NCBI RefSeq assembly: GCF_900182545.1
Contig: NZ_FXTJ01000002.1
Coordinates: 124,001-188,000 of the forward strand
Length of the DNA stretch: 64,000 nucleotides
Direction of reading: 5' to 3'
Source of the DNA: Geodermatophilus aquaeductus
Lineage (GTDB): Bacteria; Actinomycetota; Actinomycetes; Mycobacteriales; Geodermatophilaceae
Position numbers and translations under genes: made by a program. Positions 59,327 to 64,000 of this stretch are shown here, one piece after another; position 1 is the first letter of the stretch, and the number at the start of each line of letters is the position of its first letter. Under the pieces are notes generated by a model. The model was given only the letters and a program-made list of their open reading frames with translations. It ran no database searches and was not told the DNA's origin.

Positions 59327-61114
59327 ATGACCGCAATGCCCCCCGCGACGACGCACCCTGCGACGACCGCCGCGCAGGAGCCCGCCACCCCGCAGGAGCC
59401 CGCCGTCAGCTGGCCGCCGGGCCTGCCGCGGTCGCTGGAGTACCCGCTGGTGCCGGTGGGGTCGATCCTGCGCGCCGCGGTGCGCCGCTGGGGCACGCGC
59501 ACGGCGTTCGTCGACCACGACGTCGAGCTCACCTACGAGGAGCTGGGCGCGCGGGCGGCCGCGGTCGCCAACTGGCTGGCCGACGCCGGCGTCGGCCGCG
59601 GCGACGTCGTCGCGGTGCACCTGCCCAACTGCCGCCAGTACCCGGCCGTCTACTACGGCGTCATGATGGCCGGCGCCGTCTTCTCCCCCACCAACCCGCT
59701 GCTGCCCGCCGCCGACCTGGCCGCGCAGCTCACCGACGCCGGCGCCACCGTCCTGGTGACCTGGGACCAGGTGCTGCCCTTCGTCCGCGGCGCGCTGGAG
59801 GCCACGCCGGTGCGGACCGTCGTCGTCACCGGCGAGGCGCACACCCTCGACTTCGCCGCCCGGCTCGAGGGCCTCCAGGACGGCGACGTCGACCTGGCCG
59901 ACCTGCTGGCTGCCGACCCCACCGACCACCACCGCGACGCCGGGCTCGACCCCGCCGCCGACCTCGCGCACCTGGCCTACACCGGCGGCACGACCGGCGT
60001 GAGCAAGGGCGTGGAGCTGCCGCACCGCAACGTGGTCACCAACGTGCTGCAGTCGGCGTGCTGGACGTCGGGATCGCTGCCCGAGCTCGACGAGGCCGGC
60101 GACGTCACCGTCCGACAGGTGGGCGGCGAGGACGAGTACCCGACCCGCCTGGGCGAGGCGACGCTGATCAACCTGACGCCGTGGTTCCACGCCATGGGCG
60201 CGATCGGCTACCTCAACGGCATGGTCATGGGCGGCACCACCACCGTCATCCACATGCGCTTCGACCCGGTGAGATACGTCGAGGACGCGCAGCGGTACCG
60301 GGTCACGAGCATCGGCGGCGCGCCCCCGGTGTTCGTGGCGCTGCTGCAGGTGCCCGGGTTCACCGAGCACGACTGGTCCCACGTCCGCGGCGTCTCCAGC
60401 GGTGCCGCGCCGCTCCCGGTGTCGCTGATCGAGCGGCTGCAGGCGGTGCTGCCCAACGCCGTCATCGGCGAGGGCTACGGCCTGACCGAGGTGACCATGC
60501 AGGCCACCGGCAACCCGTCGTTCCGGTCGGGCACCCGCAAGCCCGGCACCGTCGGCGTCCCGGTGTTCGACACCGAGATCAGCATCCGCCCCCTCGGCGG
60601 CGGCGACGCGCTGCCGGCCGGCGAGCGCGGGGAGGTGTGCATCCGCGGCCCGCAGGTCATGCGCGGCTACGCCCACCGGCCCGAGGCGACGGCGGAGTCG
60701 ATCGACCCCGACGGCTGGTTCCACACCGGCGACGTCGGGATCCTCGACGAGGACGGCTACCTGTCGATCGTCGACCGCACCAAGGACATGCTGCTCTACA
60801 AGGGCTACAACGTGTTCCCCCGCGAGCTCGAGGAGATCCTCTTCGGCATCCCCGGCGTGGCCGGGGCCGCCGTCGTCGGGCGGCCCGACGAGACCGCCGG
60901 GGAGCTCCCGGTCGCCTACGTCGTCCGGAAGGCCGACGACGCCGGGGCGGCGCTGACCGCCGAGTCGGTGATGGCCGCGGTCAACGACCGCGTCACGCAC
61001 TACAAGCGGCTGCGCGACGTCGTCTTCATCGACGCGATCCCCGTCTCGGCGGCGGGCAAGGTGCTCAAGCGGGAACTGGCCGCCCGGGAACGGGAGTCCG
61101 TCGCCGGCGCCTGA
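59327..61114 (+). CDS. Long-chain fatty acid-CoA ligase-family protein
   Basis: 595 aa from ATG 59327, with GGAAGG 6 bases upstream. It has a Thr/Ala/Pro-rich N-terminal extension to about residue 35. ANL motifs are LAYTGGTTGVSKGVELPHRN, EGYGLTEVTMQATG, PDGWFHTGDVGILDEDGYLS, RTKDMLLYKGYNVFPRELEE and VSAAGKVLKREL. It has a 20-30-residue insertion before LINLTPWFHAMGAIGYLNGM not found in the preceding synthetase, so substrates probably differ. It resembles FadD-type long-chain ligases. No gene is seen in 59211-59326. Confidence 0.92.
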   Translation: MTAMPPATTHPATTAAQEPATPQEPAVSWPPGLPRSLEYPLVPVGSILRAAVRRWGTRTAFVDHDVELTYEELGARAAAVANWLADAGVGRGDVVAVHLPNCRQYPAVYYGVMMAGAVFSPTNPLLPAADLAAQLTDAGATVLVTWDQVLPFVRGALEATPVRTVVVTGEAHTLDFAARLEGLQDGDVDLADLLAADPTDHHRDAGLDPAADLAHLAYTGGTTGVSKGVELPHRNVVTNVLQSACWTSGSLPELDEAGDVTVRQVGGEDEYPTRLGEATLINLTPWFHAMGAIGYLNGMVMGGTTTVIHMRFDPVRYVEDAQRYRVTSIGGAPPVFVALLQVPGFTEHDWSHVRGVSSGAAPLPVSLIERLQAVLPNAVIGEGYGLTEVTMQATGNPSFRSGTRKPGTVGVPVFDTEISIRPLGGGDALPAGERGEVCIRGPQVMRGYAHRPEATAESIDPDGWFHTGDVGILDEDGYLSIVDRTKDMLLYKGYNVFPRELEEILFGIPGVAGAAVVGRPDETAGELPVAYVVRKADDAGAALTAESVMAAVNDRVTHYKRLRDVVFIDAIPVSAAGKVLKRELAARERESVAGA

Positions 61115-61179
61115 CGCGTTCGGGTGGCGGCCGCCCCGGTTCCCGGTGCGGCCGCTCCCCGCTCGCTATCGTCCGCGGG

Positions 61180-62232
61180 GTGATCGGCGGACAGGGGTCG
61201 GAGGACCCGCACACCGGGGTGCAGATCGCCCACGAGGAGCAGTCGCCGGTCCGCCAGGTGTGGCGCCGGGTCGTGCTCGCGGCGTTCTTCCTCGGCCTGA
61301 CCGTCTTCATCGTCTGGCTCGACCGCGACTCCTACCGCGACGGCGACGAGGTCGGCATCACGCTGCTCGACGCCATCTACTACTCCACGGTCACGCTCTC
61401 GACCACCGGCTACGGCGACATCACGCCCATCACCGAGTCCGCCCGGCTGGTGAACATCCTGTTCATCACGCCGCTGCGGATCATGTTCCTGATCGTGCTC
61501 ATCGGGACGACGCTCGAGGCGCTCACCGCGCGCTCGCGCGAGGAGTTCCGCATCCGACGCTGGAGGTCCCGCGTGCGCCAGCACGTCATCGTGTGCGGCT
61601 ACGGCACCAAGGGGCGCAGCGCCGTCCGCTCGCTGCGGGCCACCGGCACGCCGCTGGAGAGCATCGTCATCGTCGACGCCGACCCGAAGGCGATCGACGA
61701 GGCCAACTCCATCGGGCTCACCGGCATCGTCGGCGACGCCGGCCGCACCGACGTGCTCCGCCGGGCGCACGTCGAGCGGGCGCGGGCGGTCATCGTGGCG
61801 GCCAACCGCGACGACGCCGCCGTCCTCATCACCCTGACCGTGCGCCAGCTCAACCCCAGCGTGCCGATCACCACCAGCGTCCGCGAGGAGGAGAACGCCA
61901 GCCTGCTGCGCCAGTCCGGCGCCGACACCGTCATCACCACCTCGGCGACGTCGGGCCGGCTGCTGGGCCTGTCCACCGACAGCCCGCGCGTGGTCTCGGT
62001 GGTCGAGGACCTGCTCACCGGCGGTCAGGGGCTGGACCTCTCGCAGCGCACGGTGCGCTCCGGGGAGGTCGGGCTCGGGCCGCGCGACCTGCGCGACGTC
62101 GTGCTGTCGGTGACCCGCGGCGGGCGCACGCTGCGCTTCGACGACCCGCTGATCGGCACGCTGCAGAGCGAGGACGTCCTGGTCGTCGTCCGCTCGCACG
62201 GCCCCGACGGCCAGGTCTACGCGCGCGCGTAG
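61180..62232 (+). CDS. Potassium channel with TrkA-N (RCK) domain
   Basis: 350 aa from GTG 61180; TATCGT 7 bases upstream fits leaderless transcription. Two membrane helices (about 28-45 and 92-112) flank the pore loop with selectivity filter TGYGD (76-80). The RCK N-domain follows: HVIVCGYGTKGRSAVRSL (nucleotide-binding GxGxxG), VDADPKA, GIVGDAGRTDVLRRAHVERA. The C-terminal TrkA-C-like domain runs from about 280. It would form a gated tetrameric K+ channel. Its end overlaps the convergent adenylate cyclase gene by 16 bp. Confidence 0.93.
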   Translation: MIGGQGSEDPHTGVQIAHEEQSPVRQVWRRVVLAAFFLGLTVFIVWLDRDSYRDGDEVGITLLDAIYYSTVTLSTTGYGDITPITESARLVNILFITPLRIMFLIVLIGTTLEALTARSREEFRIRRWRSRVRQHVIVCGYGTKGRSAVRSLRATGTPLESIVIVDADPKAIDEANSIGLTGIVGDAGRTDVLRRAHVERARAVIVAANRDDAAVLITLTVRQLNPSVPITTSVREEENASLLRQSGADTVITTSATSGRLLGLSTDSPRVVSVVEDLLTGGQGLDLSQRTVRSGEVGLGPRDLRDVVLSVTRGGRTLRFDDPLIGTLQSEDVLVVVRSHGPDGQVYARA

Positions 62233-63731
62233 GTCCGGGTCGGCTCCCCGCGCCCGCGCAGCTCCACCTCCGCGCCGGGCACCCAGTGGGCCGCCTCGCC
62301 GCCGCCCGCGGCGCGCACCGCGGCCTCGCTGGCCACCGCCCGGCCGGGGTGCTCCTTGGCCAGCTCGGTGAGCCGCGCGGCCTCGTTCACCGGGTCGCCG
62401 ATGACGGTGTACTCCAGCCGGCTAGCGGTGCCCACCTGCCCGGCCCACGCCGGCCCGCAGGCCACGCCGACGCCGACATCGACCTCGCCGGCGCGCGCGA
62501 CGTCGTCGCAGATCCGGCGGGCCGCGCGCAGGGCCGCGCCGGAGGCGTCGGGGTGCGCGGTGGGCGCGCCGAAGACGCACAGCGCGGCGTCGCCCTCGAA
62601 CTTGTCGACCAGCCCGCCCTCGGCCTCGATCGCGTCGACCACGACGGCGAAGAAGCGGTTGAGCAGGCCGACCATCCCCTCGGGGCCGGTGCGCCGCACC
62701 AGCGACGTCGAGCCCACGACGTCGACGAACAGCGCCGCGACCGGCCGCACCTCACCGCCGAGCGAGGCGCCCTCGGCCAGCGCCCGCGCCGCGACCGTCG
62801 TCCCCACGTGCCGGCCGAACAGGTCGCGCAGCCGCTCCCGCTCGGCCAGGCCGGCGGCCATCGTGTTCACGCCCTCCTGGAGCAGACCGATCTCGCCGGC
62901 GTCGTCGACGGTGACGGCGGCGGTGTAGTCGCCGGCGCCGACCCGCTGCACCGCCTGCCGCAGGTCGCGCAGCGGCTGGCCGACGGCGCGCGCGGTGAGC
63001 AGCGTGGCCAGCCCGCCGACGAGCACGGCGACGACGGCGAGGAAGACGACGGCGGTGCGGCCGGGCCCCCCGGGGTTGCTCGGGTCGACGAACAGCAGCA
63101 CGACGCCGAGCAGCGGGACGGCGCTGGTCAGGCCCCAGGTGAGCAGCAGCCGCGGGCGGACGCCGAGGGCGAGCCGGCCCGACGGCGGGTGCGCGGCGAG
63201 CGCGCGGGTGGTGAGCCCGCGGGCGGCGCGGGCCACGAGCAGGTAGACGACGCCGGCGGTGACCGCGCCGCCGAACAGGGCGGCGACGCCGACCCGCAGC
63301 CCGACGAGCGGCTCGGGGAACGCGACCGCGGCGACGACGCCGGTGAGGACGGCGCCGAGGAGCCAGACCACGGCGGCGATCAGCGCGGTGTCCACCGGCA
63401 GCCGCAGCACGCGGGCGGCCTCGGCCGGGGTGGGGTCGCGGCCGGCGACCAGCCACGCGGTGGTGGCCCGCTGGCGGCGCAGCCCGGCGAGGGTGGCCAG
63501 GGGCAGCGCCACGACGAGGTAGCCCAGCGCGGTGAGCAGGACGGGGCCGCGGCCGGCGTCGTCCCCGCCGTCGGAGACGCCGAGCAGGAGCAGGGTCACG
63601 GTGCCCACGCCGACGAGGTCGGCGGCGACCACCAGCGCCACGATGAGCGGGACGGCGATCCGCCCGCTGGGCGCCCAGGCCAGCACGTCGTCGGCCCGCC
63701 GGGCGGCGGTGCGGGCGCTGGTCGGGATCAC
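62217..63731 (-). CDS. Membrane-bound class III adenylate/guanylate cyclase
   Basis: 504 aa. About six membrane helices in residues 25-245, a HAMP linker (TARAVGQPLRDLRQAVQRVG, about 245-300) and a class III cyclase domain (about 330-490): VAALFVDVVGSTSLVRRTGP (metal Asp), VDKFEGDAALCVFGAP (Lys and second Asp), VACGPAWAGQVG and LEYTVIGDPVNEAARLTELA. The D in VIGDPVNEA together with K in VDKFEGD favours ATP as substrate. Layout resembles mycobacterial Rv1318c-Rv1320c-type cyclases. Confidence 0.93.
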   Translation of the reverse strand: MIPTSARTAARRADDVLAWAPSGRIAVPLIVALVVAADLVGVGTVTLLLLGVSDGGDDAGRGPVLLTALGYLVVALPLATLAGLRRQRATTAWLVAGRDPTPAEAARVLRLPVDTALIAAVVWLLGAVLTGVVAAVAFPEPLVGLRVGVAALFGGAVTAGVVYLLVARAARGLTTRALAAHPPSGRLALGVRPRLLLTWGLTSAVPLLGVVLLFVDPSNPGGPGRTAVVFLAVVAVLVGGLATLLTARAVGQPLRDLRQAVQRVGAGDYTAAVTVDDAGEIGLLQEGVNTMAAGLAERERLRDLFGRHVGTTVAARALAEGASLGGEVRPVAALFVDVVGSTSLVRRTGPEGMVGLLNRFFAVVVDAIEAEGGLVDKFEGDAALCVFGAPTAHPDASGAALRAARRICDDVARAGEVDVGVGVACGPAWAGQVGTASRLEYTVIGDPVNEAARLTELAKEHPGRAVASEAAVRAAGGGEAAHWVPGAEVELRGRGEPTRTYARA

Positions 63732-63767
63732 GGTCGGCTCAACGACCCCGGCGCGGCGGGGACACGG

Positions 63768-63998
63768 TCAGACCGGGAGCGCGGCGAGGTCCTCGGCCAG
63801 CCGGGCGTCCGCGAGGACGAGGTCGGTGGCGGTGGTGTGCCAGCCGGCGACCAGCAGCAGCGGCCACGGGCGCTCGTCGTCGGCCGAGGCGGTCGCCGCG
63901 ACCAGACCTGCCTGCGCCACGGCGCGGCACGCGAGGGGGTTCATGTCCCCGGGATCGGCAGGCGGGTGGGGTTCCTCCAGCCGGGCGGCGCACCTCAC
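63768..63998 (-). CDS. Small hypothetical protein near window edge
   Basis: 76 aa from GTG 63998, or 58 aa from ATG 63944, which has GGGGAC upstream. The gene may also extend beyond the window. Visible features are Cys-containing PLACRAVAQAGLVAATASAD, then PWPLLLVAGWHTTATDLVLA, DARLAEDLAALPV; no membrane helix or known motif. It is 36 bases upstream of the cyclase gene on the same strand. Confidence 0.45.
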   Translation of the reverse strand: MRCAARLEEPHPPADPGDMNPLACRAVAQAGLVAATASADDERPWPLLLVAGWHTTATDLVLADARLAEDLAALPV

Positions 63999-64000
63999 CC

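Overview
The window is a chromosomal segment of a very GC-rich actinobacterium. Codon use, the many GTG starts, the many 4-bp ATGA/GTGA gene overlaps, leaderless-looking promoters (TANNNT followed 6-7 bases later by the start codon) and the gene set (ANTAR and SpoIIE-type signalling proteins, chromate, copper and metal resistance, DUF5994, YcnI, cysteine leader peptide) all fit Geodermatophilaceae (Blastococcus/Geodermatophilus/Modestobacter-like). That family placement is an inference. I see no rRNA, CRISPR array, prophage or insertion sequence. One tRNA gene (Ala, GGC) is present.

Layout. 1-5.5 kb: the tail of a DUF3618-like membrane-anchored protein; a PAS histidine kinase, an Hpt-like protein lacking its phospho-histidine and a convergent OmpR-type regulator; then an acyl-CoA dehydrogenase, a methyltransferase and an SDR on the minus strand. 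5.5-11.2 kb: a 25-bp perfect inverted repeat, LuxR and MerR regulators, and a three-gene operon (large membrane protein, cupredoxin lipoprotein, second membrane protein). 11.2-20.7 kb: phospholipase D-like protein, GNAT protein, SpoIIE-type phosphatase, a chromate cluster with chrB split into two genes, a YcnI protein, and an ArsR-CDF metal efflux pair. 20.7-27.3 kb: glycerophosphodiesterase, a second SpoIIE phosphatase closely similar to the first, two GAF/ANTAR proteins, a STAS protein, a small HTH protein, a lactate monooxygenase-like flavoenzyme and tRNA-Ala.

27.4-33.1 kb: an M23 peptidase, then a tightly coupled four-gene operon (mannitol dehydrogenase, HAD phosphatase, TagB/F-like polyol-phosphate transferase, sugar/polyol nucleotidyltransferase) that looks like a pathway to a polyol-phosphate cell-surface polymer. 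33.1-40.5 kb: a five-gene copper operon (anti-sigma factor, CopCD, YcnI, SCO1, membrane protein) divergent from its ECF sigma factor; then a DUF47-Pit phosphate uptake pair behind a PHO-box-like direct repeat. 40.5-43.5 kb: a 27-codon Cys-containing leader peptide ahead of a TauE/SafE exporter, an NAD-dependent epimerase/reductase and a DUF5994 protein.

43.5-52.8 kb: typA, a small membrane protein, YceI with its divergent MarR regulator and two matching operator palindromes, a NarL-type two-component system and an ABC/FtsX exporter. 52.8-61.1 kb: enoyl-CoA hydratase plus two paired acyl-CoA dehydrogenases, a TetR regulator, a methyltransferase and two acyl-CoA synthetases: a fatty-acid or side-chain beta-oxidation island. 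61.2-64 kb: a TrkA-type potassium channel, a membrane class III adenylate cyclase and a small hypothetical protein at the edge.

The most unusual non-coding signals are a structured repeat of about 57 bp present three times, each time directly behind a stop codon and in the gene's own orientation with compensatory base changes; several near-perfect intergenic palindromes; and the leader-peptide attenuator candidate.
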